From Nepenthes gracilis (Eukaryota > Streptophyta > Magnoliopsida > Caryophyllales > Nepenthaceae): a stretch of 64,000 nt of DNA. Positions 1 through 13,300 of the stretch are shown here, one piece after another; the stretch's first letter is position 1; each line of letters begins with the position of its first letter. The position numbers were made by a program, and so were the translations under genes. The stretch lies in the NCBI GenBank assembly GCA_033239525.1, contig BSYO01000023.1, positions 13,959,304 through 14,023,303 on the forward strand, written 5' to 3'. The notes below the pieces were generated by a model. That model saw only the letters and a program-made list of their open reading frames with translations, searched no databases and was not told the origin of the DNA.

Positions 1-459
1 ATACGATATCACGCATTAGCCATTTTTCTGTTTTGTCCTTCTTGAGTAGAAGGTTCGGATGCAGCACGGAAGTATGAGCATGATCTCGGATATTAAATCC
101 GATTTGGTGAGTTCATTTGTTATGGTTTATATTGTTAATCATGAATTGGATTATGGAATTGGCGGATATAGGCTTATTGTCATATGTTGAAATAGTTGAA
201 TATTTGTTATGTTTGATTATGATTTTTGGGTTGGATTATTATCTCCTTATGATGATTGTAGAGCGGTGTATTTATTTTCGCTTCGGACTATTGTTCGATG
301 GGTCCCTTGTGAGGATTTTAAATTTGTTGAGTGTATATTTTGGTTTTGTCAATCCAATTTTGGGACTTGGTATTATTGGTTCTAAAATTAATCGGGATTT
401 TATATTTTATGAAATTATAATTAATTATTTAAATTAGCCTATTGGTTGGGTTCGTGACA
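1..459 (-). repeat. LTR fragment, TGTCACGAACC family
   Basis: Read on the minus strand from 459 downward, this begins TGTCACGAACCC and then runs into AT-rich sequence. It matches the plus-strand sequence starting at 63826 for roughly 100 bases, including a shared ATAATACTAAGT-like stretch. The TGT...gap-rich form suits the 5' end of an LTR. The other end lies outside the window and no duplication can be tested. The long open frame at 117-437 is low-complexity and AT-rich, and I do not believe it is a gene. Confidence 0.45.
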
Positions 460-469
460 AAAATATTTT

Positions 470-1290
470 ATGACCGTAAAATAAGAAAGTTATGGATGGC
501 CCAGAAGAGTTATGTTGAGAAGGTACTTCAATATTTCAACATAGAGAAGTCAAAGTCAGGTGAACACTCTGTTGGCCGATCACTTTAAATTAAGCAATTG
601 ATAATACCCTTCTACGGATGATGAAAAGGCAAGTATAAAAGCGTATCTTACTCTTTGACCGTAGGTAGTTTGATGTATACTATGATGTACACGAGATCGG
701 ATATTACTCATAATGTTAGCATGGTTAGCTTATTTCTGTCAAATTTTAGTACAGAGCATTGGTCCGCGATGAAATAAATATTGGGGGTATCTCGGAGGAA
801 CTTTCAAGTTATGTTTGTATGTTAAAAGCAACAAGTCACTTCTGGTTGGATATACCGATGCAGACATGGTCGGCGATGTCGACTATCGGTAGTCTACTTG
901 AAATATTTAGTCTTGTTTCGCACAAGGAGCTATTTCTTAGTAATTGAAATTGTAGAAGTGGGTTACTCTCTCGACCACCGAGATGGAATTTATTATTGTA
1001 ATAGAGGCAAGTAAGAAAATGTTATGGATAAAAAAGTTCATCCGGGAGCTCGACTTTAAATAAGAGCAATATGTACTACTTTGTAACAATCAAAACACAA
1101 TTCAATTTTGAAGAAACTTGTCATTTCATTTTAAATCGAAATACATTGATGTTAGATATCCTTAGGTATGAAACGTTGTGGACTAAGAGTTGTATAGTTG
1201 TGAGGGGAAGTTTATTTGATTATAGGTCATTCTGTATGGACCCATACCCATTTGACATGTCATTTAGTTGTTTGAACGAGATCACATGGG
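470..1290 (+). pseudogene. Ty1/copia (Tork-like) RT/RNase H remnant
   Basis: Frameshifted translation gives the end of a copia reverse transcriptase (WMAQKSYVEKVLQYFN near 490-545) followed by the RNase H region (YTDADMVGDVD near 850-885). The same order and wording occur in Copia-3 at about 52600-53300, so both belong to one family. Stops and small deletions interrupt every frame. No gag, protease or integrase is present here. The TRIM-like element at 1296 is inserted at the end of this remnant. Confidence 0.8.
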
Positions 1291-1295
1291 TATCG

Positions 1296-2023
1296 TGTAA
1301 CGTCCCCGGCGCATCCGCATGACGATATTGTCCGCTTTGGGCTGGGGGAGCTTACGGCGTCCTAGGCCAACACGCAACCCGCACGGTTTTGTTCCTGGCA
1401 GACGAAATCCACCGCCCCCAAAACGCGTCATCCAGTGGTGGTGCGGCGCACAGCCACGATATTGTCCTCTTTAGCCTGGGGACCTTTACGGCGTCCAACC
1501 ACACGCAGGCTTTAAGGTTTTCCCTGGCGAACCACCCACGGGCTCCCGGAGCGCGTCGTCGAGAGAGTATCCGCGCCCTTATTATAAGGCACGCCGTTCA
1601 CCTCCCCATCCGATGTGGACTCTGATCCACCCCCTCGGGGGACCAGTAATCGGCCCGGCGCACACCGGACCGGATCCAGACTGCGTACCATCTCGCCGTC
1701 CCGGGCGCATCCGCATGACGATATTTTCCGCTTTGGTTTGGGAGCATACGTCGTCTAAGCCAACACATTGGCCCGCGGTTTTATTCGCAGCGGACCGAAT
1801 CCACCACCCCAAAACGCGTCGTCAGTGGCCTTGTGTGTGGCTGCGTGGCACGATATTGTCCTCTTTAGCTCCTGGGACCTTCACCGGCGTCCAACCACAC
1901 GCAGGCCAAAGGTTTTCCCCCACGAACCCCCCACTGGCTCCCCAGAGCGCGTCGTGAGAGTGGTATCACGCCTTTATTATAAAGACGCTTCCCGTTCCTC
2001 CCCAACCGATGTGGGACTCTACA
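1296..2023 (+). mobile_element. TRIM-like miniature LTR element, GC-rich
   Basis: Two similar GC-rich copies, about 1296-1623 and 1690-2023, are separated by only about 65 bases. Both carry CGATATTGTCC-like, AACGCGTC and CGATGTGGGACTCT motifs in the same order. The whole unit starts TGTAACG, ends CTCTACA, and is flanked by the 5-bp direct repeat TATCG (1291-1295 and 2024-2028). It has no coding capacity that I trust. This suits a terminal-repeat retrotransposon in miniature. No convincing primer-binding site is visible in the short spacer. The composition is far richer in GC than the surroundings. The motif set resembles a widespread plant repeat I know from other genomes, but I cannot name its family. 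Confidence 0.65.
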
Positions 2024-2028
2024 TATCG

Positions 2029-2840
2029 TACTAATATCATGAATTTTTTAAATTAGAAGAGATTTAATTCTTTTTTATTAAGAAAGATTTAATTTTGAGA
2101 AATATTTTGTGAGATTATTTTTTAATTTGGAGATATTGTTAATTAGAAAATATTTAATTTTAATTTTAAAAATATTTGGTGAGATTATTTTTTATTTTAA
2201 AAATATCGTTGATTATGAAATATTTAAAGAAATATTTAGTAAGATTATTTTCTAATTTGGAGATTTTATTAATTAAAAAATTATATTTACTTCCTAATTA
2301 ATTTATGGTAGAAACTCTATATAAAGGACCCTAATATTAGAGATTCAAATAATCGAGCAATCATTCGTAAATTAAATAAAAAAGGAGAAAAAGAGAGAGA
2401 AAAGGGAGAAGACAAAGGTTCGTGCACTCAGTAGAGTTTCAAATCGTATTCTAATCTTCACCAACCTTAGGTACACTGATCTTGGAGTTGTAAAGAACGT
2501 ATTTACCGGTCATATTTTTACTCTTTCATCTTATACTTAATGTTGATTGTTCTATTTGTTTTAAGGTTTCTAATCCTTAGATTTGTGGGGTTTATATAAT
2601 CGTTGTTATAAGGGATGCAATTTTCATATTTGTGGGGTGTGTGTAACCATTGTTACAAGGTATCTAATCCTTACACTTATGAAATTTGTGTATCCTACAC
2701 TTTTGTAGTGAATTGTTTAGACGTATTGTCCTTTAGTTTTTCCCTCTCATTCTTAAAAGGATTTTTCCACGTAAAAATTACGTTTTGCTTTATTACTTGT
2801 AATTATTGTGTACTTGTCGTGCTTCATTGATTTTTTTTCA
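2029..2840 (+). repeat. Copia-type solo LTR / LTR remnant
   Basis: An AT-rich 5' part made of imperfect 60-75-bp repeats with the core AATTTGGAGATATTGTTAATT lies before a TATA box (TATATAAAG, 2318-2326), a purine-rich leader, and a 3' part with TTTTTCCCTCTC...GATTTTTCCACGTAAA. That last arrangement also occurs near the ends of the Copia-3 LTRs and in the LTR at 20308-21203. Boundaries are approximate and I found no flanking duplication. It may belong to the copia remnant at 470-1290, split by the TRIM-like insertion. Confidence 0.5.
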
Positions 2841-4019
2841 CACGATTTAAATAAACAGTCCAATCCCAATACTTTTTTCTCTCAATTATCACATTGTATC
2901 ACCCCTGTGATGGGATAAAATGCACTAAAACCTAAGGATTAATAGATAAATCTCTTGTTGAAGTTGACAGAAGTAAATAGAATATACCACCACAGACACA
3001 ATATAATGTATTTTCACACAGCTCCTTAGAAAACGAAGATAAAAGCCACGGAACTAAAGTCTTGGCAACAACAAATCTCACCTGCGCAAAACAAGTGAAA
3101 GAGAGGGCAAATGAGAAAATCTAAACAGGTTTCATTATCTGGTGCTTACGGGCGTCGTTACTACCAATCAAACACTCTAGCTCTTGATCTAGCCACCAAG
3201 CTACTACTAGACTTTCCCTTGAGCACTGGCCTCACGTGCCTACCCACTGTCATTCAACACTTGAGCTCCTAGTCGAGCATGCTTCAAGCGTGTTGCTACT
3301 ACTAATGTCACACTCAAGCTCTTGTTCACCAATTTTTGCTCTTGTGGAAATGAGCATCAACAACAGAAACCCAAAAAATACTACATATAAGGAGTGATTA
3401 AACTCACATTTGAGTGATCCATCCAACAATTTATTCACAATTCCTACACCATAACATGACAATATAAAAAGATGTTCAGAGAACAACTTTTAGATATCTT
3501 TCAAATATCTTGAATAATTCGATATTTCCCCCATCGGTATATGATTGCCAAAGAGCATGTTGGCCACTAAAATGGAGAGGATTATTGTATAATTGCTTCA
3601 GGAAAATCTTCAGCATGCTTTTCTAGAAAGAAAGCCAAAAGAATGATCAAGTTACTATTTTTTATGCACCTTCTATTGCAAGTTCAGAAAAACACATGCA
3701 AAGGCAGAACTTGCTCCCACCTCAACAATTCAACTCGAAGTCCATGTTATTGGAGAGATTATAGAACTTCTTAACCACAAAAACTGAGTTATTTTGCTAG
3801 AGGTTTAATGATAATCCATACTGAAGTAAGGACAGTAGCACATATGCTCTATAATCGATGGATGAATAAAACGTGCTAAAATTGTTACCCGAAGGATGTC
3901 TAGAAAAGATAGTCCGATAACATTACTCATATACAAATCAATATACAATCTACCATCCAAAATTCTCAGGCGGAACTACCAGAGTGAAACATCAGTAACA
4001 GCAGCAAAATAACATCTAC
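2841..4019. other. Intergenic, 3' flank of the LEA/TMEM205 gene
   Basis: I see no convincing gene or repeat here. The part next to 4019 should contain the 3'UTR and polyadenylation signals of the minus-strand gene. Open frames such as 3250-3486 show no recognisable domain. Confidence 0.4.
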
Positions 4020-4334
4020 TCACTGGTGGGTGACATGGAGGCGCTGGCTGAGATACACGAGGTGCCAGGAAAGTCCCATTAGGTTCATGATGTTCAGCAG
4101 CGACGAGTACGAATTCAGTTTCTTCATCCTGTAACCCAGTTTGTCCATCTTCGATTCTGCTTCCTCTTGCTCTCTTGTTGGCTGGGCGTGGGCCGCAGGT
4201 GTCGCGGTGGTGGTGGCGGCCACGGGGGCTGCAGTCTCGGTGGCTAATGCATCCACCACCCTTTTCTGTTGAGTAAAACGGTCCCTCCTCCCTCTCTCTT
4301 CTTCTTTCTCTAGCTTCATTTTTTCAAATGTAAC
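4020..4334 (-). CDS. Exon 2 of the LEA-like / TMEM205 gene
   Basis: The exon starts [16 protein letters not shown] and ends with the last hydrophobic segment ([19 protein letters not shown]), then TGA at 4020-4022. The VxFExMKxEKEEGRG-type motif after the third membrane segment is typical of plant TMEM205-like proteins, which ties this exon to 12153-13406. An Ala/Thr-rich linker at about exon residues 30-50 is a low-complexity insertion between the conserved motif and the last segment. Confidence 0.85.
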   Translation of the reverse strand, partial: VTFEKMKLEKEEERGRRDRFTQQKRVVDALATETAAPVAATTTATPAAHAQPTREQEEAESKMDKLGYRMKKLNSYSSLLNIMNLMGLSWHLVYLSQRLHVTHQ

Positions 4335-7300
4335 CTGCATCATGAAGCGAAAAACACATTCATAAGGCAATGATTCAGTCAAGAAACAAAATACTTCATC
4401 TGTTACTTCAAGAATAATCTTCTATCATAAGATATTCTCAGATAAATAACTTTTTAAATAATGAAAACTTCAAACAATGAATATTTCTGTGGGCTTCAGC
4501 CCAAATGTTGAGCCGGCCCACAAGCCGCCAGCCACGAGCCACGAACGGCTTCTGAAGCCGATTTCGAGCCGACAGAAGGGTTTCGTTCTCTTCGTCTTCC
4601 TCGATGGATTTGTAACCATTTGGCGTTTTACTCAATTAATTGCTGAAGTATTAGTGGTCCATTAAGTGGTGATAACTCTCCCATTAAATCAATTCATCAA
4701 TTTTGGCCGGTTTGAGTTCAAAACGCTCGGTTGAGGCGGGTGATGGTTTCGCCTATAAATTGAGCCTACGGGTCTGTCCTCGCAACCCAACTCAAGCTAT
4801 ACACCATCTAAACGAGTGAAAGAGTGTCCGAAAGACGGGTGGGTCCGAATCGAACGTCCAAAAAGCAGTACCAAATGGCCGGAGGTATATTAATCGATTC
4901 TAAATTCCGCTTTTGTGGTTGTTTTAGCCACATAAATTTCTAACATTTGGTATCAGAGAAAGGCTTCAACTCTGCCTTTGTTGTTCTGTGTTTTTTCGGA
5001 TTTTCCCGAAATCGAAAAAACCTAAAGTCTTCGTTTTTTTGAAGATTCGGTTCAAACGAGCACTGGAAATCGATGGGAAATTAAATTTCCAAAATTTCCA
5101 TATATTTTTCATCATTTATGGTGTTCGTATGGTGCTTTTTGAATCGGGTCTGGTATTCGAGTCGAGTCGTTCGTTGTCGGGTTGGGCGAAACCGACGGCG
5201 AAGGTAGACGATTTACTTGAACGGCGTCGTTTTACCTTGGCATTATAAACGCCGTCGTTTTTAGGCTTGTTTTTGTCTTGAGCAGCGTCGTTTCGTTGGA
5301 GCGAATTCGGTTATTAAAACGACGTCGTTTTCTTTCGATGTTATAAAAAAAATTATTATTTATCGGCTTGGGCGATTACGTTTCGCGCCCAAACCTTTCG
5401 ATCGCGGCCCGCATTATCCGGCCATCACCGTAGCAAATGAGAAAATAAAATGCGATGATCGCCGGACGGGTTTCGAACCCGGACGCGTCGAGGAAAGGAG
5501 CGGCTTTTGCGGCTGCTGCTGAGCGCCTTACGCGATCTTTGGCATTTCAATTGCTTATATATGATTCTGTAAATATATATATTATATATATACGTATATA
5601 TTTATATTTATATATATATATATATAATTATATTATTATATATAAGAAATAAAATATAATATCCGAAATATAATTATATATGTATAAATAATGTCTTGTG
5701 ATTAAAATAATTTAATTAATTGAGGATTAGCCACAGCACCCTTAATTAATAAAATTATTTTTTTTATTATCACGTGTGGTATAAAGATATAAATTGTGGT
5801 AATTATTTTGATATAATAAAATTTATCCCACAGAAAATTTTATTATATTAAATTAATTAATCAGGATAAAATATCAAATTATTTTTCTTAATTTACCCAT
5901 AGGGGTTAAGAATGGAATATAATTTGATAGTTTTATCATAAAATTGGACATGAATCTATTGGAATTGAAATTTAGCCCACAGGTAATTTTTTTGTCTATT
6001 GATTCATGATGTATGTTTTATATTGGTAAAACATAATTTTGTAATTTATTAGCCTCAATTTTGGATGTTAAGCATGTATTTATTTTTATGCAGCTATTCA
6101 ATCTGTAAATATTTCCGATATTAGATGTGAAATTTTCGAACTAAAATGTGACAACTATAAAGTTTGGAAGGAGAGAATTCTTCTTCACTTAGGGTGGCTA
6201 GATATTGATTATGCTATCTGGAAAGACGAACCACCAGCTCTTACCCTTACCAGCATTCCGGATGAGGTAACACTTTATGAACGTTGGGAGCGATCTAATC
6301 GCCTCAATTTAATGTTCATAAAGACAAAAATTCTCTTTCTTATTAGTGGTTCTCGATGGCATAATAAGGTTGAGATTTAACAAGCGATTGATGAACAATT
6401 TGTGACTTGAGGATAAGACTTGTAAGCACCTAATAATGAAGTTTTCATCTATTAGGCTCACCAGGTGTGGTAAGGATGTGCGTGAGCATATAATGCAAAT
6501 GAGGGATATTGCGGCCAATTTGAAATCTAGAGAGGTGGAAATGTCCGAACCTTTCATTGTGTATTACATTTTAAATTCGCCCACCGTAATATAGGCCTTT
6601 TAAAATCTCTTATAACACACATAAGGATAAATGGTCAATCAATGAACTCGCGACCATGTGTGTGCTCAAGATGAAGGAAGGCTCGTGATGGAGCAAAGTG
6701 AGAGTATCTTCATGTAAAAGAAGGAAGGTTCAAGACGGAGCCAAATCAAAGGGAAAGGTAAAGACTCTCAACTGGAGCATCAAGAAGAGTCAAGTGCTTA
6801 TTCCTTAGAAAGAAGGACACGTAAAGAATGATCTGCTTTCAAGTATCAAAATTGGCTTGAAAAGAAAGGTAATCCATTCTCTTTTAGATGTTATGAATCT
6901 AATATGGTTAATGTTGCACATAACACATGGTGGATTGACTTTGATTCTACAATCCATATTTCTAATTCCTTACAGGGCTTGCAAAACCTAAGGAAACCGA
7001 TGGGCGATGAAACAATGATCTTTTCCTAAACAAGATACGTTCACATGTGGGAGGCCATTGGAACATGCAATTTAATTTTGAGTAGTGGTTTTGTTTTGTC
7101 TCTTGAAAAGACCTTTTACATTCCAAATTTCTCTAGAAATTTGATTGCCGAGACTTGTACCTTTTAGATATTCCTTTACATTTTCGGACTTATTATTCGA
7201 TTTATCTTATAAATTCGATATTGTTCAAATAGGTACACTATCTCGATGGTCTTTATTGTTTGAATTTGTAAAACAATACCAATTTTAATACTGTGCATGC

Positions 7301-10300
7301 TAATAATAGAATTAAAAGATGTGTTATGAATGAATGTTCCTCGATGTTGTGGCATAGGAGATCGGGACATATCTCCCGTTGATAGAATCAAAAAAGGTTG
7401 GTAAATGATGGAATACTTAGTACTACAGATTTTACTAACTTTGAGACTTAATGACACGGCATTAAAGGAAAGCGGACTGTTGGACTAAGAAAAATGCCAG
7501 AAGAGTTCGGACATATTAGAAATCATACATACTTGACATTTGTAGTCACGATATGTACTAATATGGCCCAAAATATTTCATCACCTTTATTAATAATTTT
7601 CACGATATATGTATCTTTCTTTGCTTCATAATAAATATGAAGTCTTAGATCTTTTAAATTGTTTAAAGTAGAAGTAGAGAAACAAAAAAAAATATCAAAA
7701 TTGTGAGATCGGATAGAGGTGGAAGTATTATAATAGATATCTTGAAGATGGACAAATGCCTAGTCCATTTGCAAAGTTTCTTGAAAACATGGGATTGTTG
7801 CCAATACACTATCATGCACAGTTCTCCTCCCCAAAATGGTGTAGCGAAAAAGAAGAAACCGAACATTATTGGATATGGTGAGGAGTATGCTTAGTAATTC
7901 AGACTTCCAAAATCTTTGTGGAATGAAGCTCTTAAAACAGCGGTGTACATATTAAACCGGGTCCCAACAAAAGCTGTTCCAAAAACTCCTTTTGAGTTAT
8001 GGAAAGGTTAGAAATCGAGTTTACAACATGTATGCGTATGGGGATGCCCATCCGAAATAAGAGTTTCTAACCCACATGAGAAGAAATTGGACCCAAGGAC
8101 TATAAGTGAGCATTTCATTGGATATGCTGAACGGTCTAAGGGATATAGATTTTAGTGTCTATCTCATACCATTAGGATTGTGAAATCAAGAAATGTAAAA
8201 TTTCTTGAGAATGACTTAATGAGTGGGAGAAAACGATCAAGAACTGATTATTTGGATTCTCAACCCTCCACTTCATATGATAGGATGATTGATGTACACA
8301 ACACCCCTCAAGATCAATTTGGTGTTGAACAACCAATCAATGTCATTCCACAAAATACTGATTCTATTCTAGTTGACAATGAAATTCAGGATTTATCTAA
8401 AATAGTTGTACAACATGCTCCTATTGAGGATGATGATTCAACATTAAGAAGGTCTTCTAGAATAAAAAAGTCAGCAATCTTTAGTGATTATGTTGTATAT
8501 CTGGAAGAGTCTGACTACAATGTGGGAGATGAAAATGATCCTGAAACGTTTTCACAAGCCATGAGTTGTAATGAATCACAATTATGGTACAATGTCATGA
8601 AAGAAGAAATGAATTCCATGAGTATCAATAGAGTCTGAGATCTTGTTGAATTGCCTAAATGGGCGAAAGCCATAGGGTGTAAATAGGTCTTTAAAACAAA
8701 GAAAGACTCATTAGGCAATATTGAAAGATATAAGGCAAGACTCGTTACTAAAGGTTATACTCAAAAAGAAGGAATTGATTACAAGGAGACTTTTTCTCAT
8801 GTATCTAAAAAAGACTCTCTTCGTATAATTTTGGCATTGGTTGCTCATTTTGATATGGAATTACAACAAATGGATGTGAAAACAGCATTTTTAAATGGTG
8901 ATCTAGAGGAAGAGGTTTATATGAAACAACCAGAAGGATTCTCCTCTAGTGATGGTGAGCAATTGGTGTGCAAATTAAAGAAGTCCATTTATGGATTAAA
9001 ACAAGCATCCCGTCAATGGTATTTAAAATTTGATGAAATTATCTCTTCATTCGATTTTAAAGAGAATATTTTGGATCAATGTATATACCAGAAGGTCAGT
9101 GGGAGTAAAACTTATTTCCTTGTCTTATATGTGGATGATATTTTACTTGCATCCAATGATAAAGGGTTATTGTATGAGGTGAAATAATTTCTCTCTAAAA
9201 ATTTTGAAATGAAGGATATGGGTGATGCATCTTATGTCATTGGCATAAAGATATATCGAGACAGATCACGTTGTGTTCTGGGTTTGTCTCAAGAGACCTA
9301 TATCAATAAGATTTTAGAGAGATTTCGGATGAAAGATTGTTCACCAAGTGTAGCACCCATTGTGAAGGGTGATAGGCTCAATTTGAGCCAATCTAGAAAA
9401 AGCGATTTGGAACGGAACGGGATCGAACATTAAGTAAACTTCCATTGTTGAAAGTTTGATGTATGCTCAAGTATGTACAAGACTGACATAGCATTTGCGG
9501 TTGGAATGTTAGGAAGATTTGAGTAATCCGAATCGAACAACGAAAAGCTGCCGAAAGTCATGAGGTATCTTGAGGTACCAAAGATTTCATACTTACGTAT
9601 AGACGGACCTGACAAATCCGAAGTTTTGGGGTGCTCCGATTGACTTTCTTGGATGTGTTGATTCACTTAAATCAACATCCGGTTACATATTTTTTCGCTC
9701 TATTGGAGTCTGTATCTGGCGGAGTGCAAAGCAAACTTTGATTGCTACTTTCACTATGGAGGGTTTGTTCTTGTTTCGGTGCTACAAAGCATGGTGTATG
9801 GATGAGGAATTTCATGTCTAGGCTTAGAGTGGTTGATTCCATCTCAAGGCCATTAAAGATTTTTTTATGATAATTCAAATTTTTTTGGCTAAAAATAACA
9901 AAAGTAGCAATCAATAAATAAATACATCGACATTCGATTTTAGCCATAAAGGAGCGCATTAAAGGAAAGGAAATTCTATTGAGTATATCAAGATTGAATT
10001 GATGATCACGATCCTTTGACTAAAGCATGCCACCATTACGCTTCAAGGATCTTGTATCCTAAATGGGATTGAGTTCTATTTTGTAATTTTCATTGTATGG
10101 ACAATGATGTTGTAAATTCTAATTTAATGTTGTGATATTTCTCAAAATTGTGTACACATTAATTAATTAATTTGAGAATATCATTAAGTTGGACAAAGAA
10201 TAAACACGGGGTTTATTCATAAAGTAAAGCTCTTTGGATGACTTAAGAAATTAATATATTTGTAATGGAAGATATTACTCATTATTAGAGACTTATCGCC

Positions 10301-13300
10301 ATGATTCATATATTTACTTCTTAAAGTTTGAAAAATTGATGATTTTAGTTATCACATCAAGTTAAATATGGACCAAGTGGGAGAATGTGGGCTTCAGCCC
10401 AAATGTTGAGCCGCCCACGAGCCGCCAAGAAAGAGCCACGAGCGGCTCAAGCCGATTCGAGCCCGAATGAAAGGGTTTCGTTCTCTTCGTCTTCTTGATG
10501 GATTTGTAACCATTTGGCGTTTTTACTCAATTAATTCTTTGAAATATTAGTGGTCCATTAAGTGGTGATAACTCTCCCATTAAATCAATTCATCAATTTT
10601 GGCGGTTTGAGTTCAAAATGCTCGGTTGGGGCGGGTGATGGTTTCGCCTATAAATTGGGCACTACTTTGTCCCCGCATCCCAACTCAAAGCTATACACCA
10701 TCTAAAAGAGAAGGAGTGTCCAGGAAGACGGCCTGGTCGAATCCGAACGCGAAAAACAAAGCAGACCAAATTGCTGGGAGGTATATTAATCGATTCTAAA
10801 TTTTACTTTTGTGGTTGTTTTAGCCACATAAATTTCTAACAATTTCTTCAGCTGTCATATTAACATTTTTTAAATCGACTCGCCATTGGATGTTAATATA
10901 TAAACTAGTCTAATAAACTCAAGTCAGCTGCGACACGACTCAAGTCAGCTGGGATCATATCGAAGGACAAATTTGGCAAAAATGGGGATGGACCCCACTT
11001 TTTTTTTTTTTAAAAAAAAAAGATTCCATTATATCAATATTTAATGAATTTAAAAATAAAAAATATTAAAAATATTTATATTTTAAAATTTTTTATAATA
11101 TTTGTTAAATATGGCCAAAAATAAACCGGCTTAACTTAAAGCTGAATATAAGCCCAAGCAAGGGAGTATAATGCAGAACAAAACAATTAAATAATGGTTA
11201 TATGGGATATTAATTAGGACATTTAATCTTGATGAACGATTATTAAAAATTAAAAAATAATGATAAATTAGTAAATTAACGAATTCAAAAATGACCGAAA
11301 TGGTCATCATGATTAACAGTCAAATGGTTTTTACATTAAATTCAAGTGATGGTTATAGACTGACAATAATACTTCCTAGCAGCTGTCTTGAAATGCTTTC
11401 CAATACATATAATAGTTTCAAGCGCTAATTGGATAGATAAGAACCCCAATGATAAATACAATTCCTTTCAAATCAATAAGGAGAAAAAATTAAAAAAAAA
11501 AAAACACTCAAACAAATAAGTATACCCAAGTGGAACAAAGTTCTCCGAATTAATACTCATCCACATTCTCTTTCTATCTCAGTGTTTACTTTCCTTCCTC
11601 ATCTTTCAATTCAAGAAGAAAGATTACTAATTTGAGTAATAAAGGATATACCGTGAAGTAAGTCTCGTATATCTCTTATCTCTTATTTGGTTTGTTATGG
11701 TGTGTAAGATAAGGTTTTACAAACACAAAAATTGAACCTGACTCACTTCCAAAAATAGAATTCTGATTTTCTAATTCATGTGATAATTCGAATTCTTAAG
11801 ATATAGTAATATTAATATTTATTAAATATTAAATTTTATATTTAAATTTTTTTAAAAAAAAATTACTTATGATATATTATTTAATGTTTAAGTTATATCG
11901 GAGAAATATTATTCCAAGTCCCAAGTCCAATTTGGACACGATGGAATAAATTAATTAATCAAACAAAACATAAAAGCCACTAAGCCATTCATGAATATAT
12001 CTTTGTAACTCAGAAATTAACCACAGCTCATAGCCTGAAATGGACATTTTACTAAGCCGACACACAATAACAGGAAGATTAAAGCATGGATGGAAAGGTT
12101 GCATATGAGACGATGAAAAATGACAGCTATTAGCGGAAAATGAGTGACTTACCTTGCTAGCTCGAGGCTCCAAGAACAGCAGATTAGCCAGAACAAAAAG
12201 AAGGCAAGCCAGCAGATTAAAGCCTTGCAACATCTCAGCCATTCTCGAGAATCCCTCTCTTCTCCATCCCATCAAATGCCCCAGCAAAGACACTCCAACA
12301 CTGAAAGCCATGACCTTGAAGTAAGCAGGGAATATCTTGCTCTGCACCACTGCAAACTGTTGCCTAGGCAACACCGCAGCAAGAACATAGCTCATAACAA
12401 ACGTAACCCACACTGATAATCCATAAGCCGTCGAAAACCCAAGAAGATGAACCTCATCCGTCAATGATTCCGGGGACAAGGCGTAGCTCAGGGCGTCGCA
12501 GAAGGCCACCTTCCCCCGACGAGCTACGGCAGAGAGCTCCTCCTTGCCTTTCTCCCCCTTTTCCTCCACCTTCTTTGTTGACTTCTCGACCATTTCCTCG
12601 GCCTTTTTGACTTTCCCAGCATCTTGGTCGCGGTCGCGGGCACTCTTCAAGTCCTTCGATATATCTTCACCAGCTCTCTTTAACTTTTCTACAAACACCT
12701 CGGATGCATGTTTCACCTTCTCGCCTATCTTGTCCCCGCTATCATCGACCTTCTTTGCTTCGTCCTCCGCCATTTCCTCCGCATCTTTGGCTTCGCCAGC
12801 TGCTTTCTCTCGGGCGCTACCCAAATCCGCAGACATATCTTCCCATTTTCTCTTAGACTTTTCCGCAAACGCTTGAGTTACATGCTTGGCTTTATCACCA
12901 ATCTTCTCCCCACCTCCTCCTACTTTACAGACCATCTCTTTGGTTTTATCAACAGCACCACCAACAAACTCTTTAGCCTCCTCTTCAACCTCGTAGACAG
13001 TCTCCGCCGCTTTCTCTTTCCCGCTGAAGAATGCCCCTGCTATTTTGCGCTTGCAGTTGCCAAAAGCGTCACAAATTAACTCTCTAGGATCCGGGATGTG
13101 CCCATCTTCGGGAGTTAACGCGTCTTTCAACTGGTCCTTGGCCTCTTCCGCCACGGTGGCCACAGACGCGGCTTCAGGCGAGAGCTTATCCTTGGCGGCG
13201 GTCCCCGAAGTGGTTGGAGGTGAGATCGAGACCTTGGTGTTGCCTTCGCCTGTGCCATCGACGTACTCGATGAGAACCGCTCTGTGTCCTCCCTGGACGA

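Larger units (their letters stand above)
4488..10841 (+). mobile_element. Copia-1, full-length Ty1/copia LTR retrotransposon
   Basis: LTRs lie at 4488-4945 and 10386-10841, both TGTGGGC...TAACA. The 5-bp target duplication ATTTC is at 4483-4487 and 10842-10846. An initiator-Met primer site TGGTATCAGAG is at 4948-4958, and a purine-rich tract (CAAGTGGGAGAA) ends at 10385. Inside are gag, protease, integrase, RT and RNase H remnants in copia order. Many stops and frameshifts mean it cannot move on its own. It lies in the intron of the LEA/TMEM205 gene, antisense to it. Its coding part is closely related to Copia-2. Confidence 0.93.
4335..12152 (-). other. 7.8-kb intron of the LEA/TMEM205 gene
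   Basis: Donor GT is at 12152-12151 and acceptor AG at 4336-4335. Removing Copia-1 (4488-10841) and one copy of its 5-bp duplication leaves about 1.46 kb of native intron. That remainder, mostly 10847-12152, is AT-rich. I see no further gene or clear repeat in it apart from runs of A and T. Confidence 0.8.

Noticed and set aside
117..437. 106-residue open frame near the left edge
   Set aside because: Low-complexity, hydrophobic translation of AT-rich LTR sequence, with no domain seen.
1389..2034. Several GC-rich open frames on both strands
   Set aside because: They lie inside the TRIM-like element and overlap one another; high GC alone produces them.
11955..12152. Extension of LEA exon 1 to a 546-residue product
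   Set aside because: A consensus donor lies at 12152 and family similarity continues in exon 2 instead.
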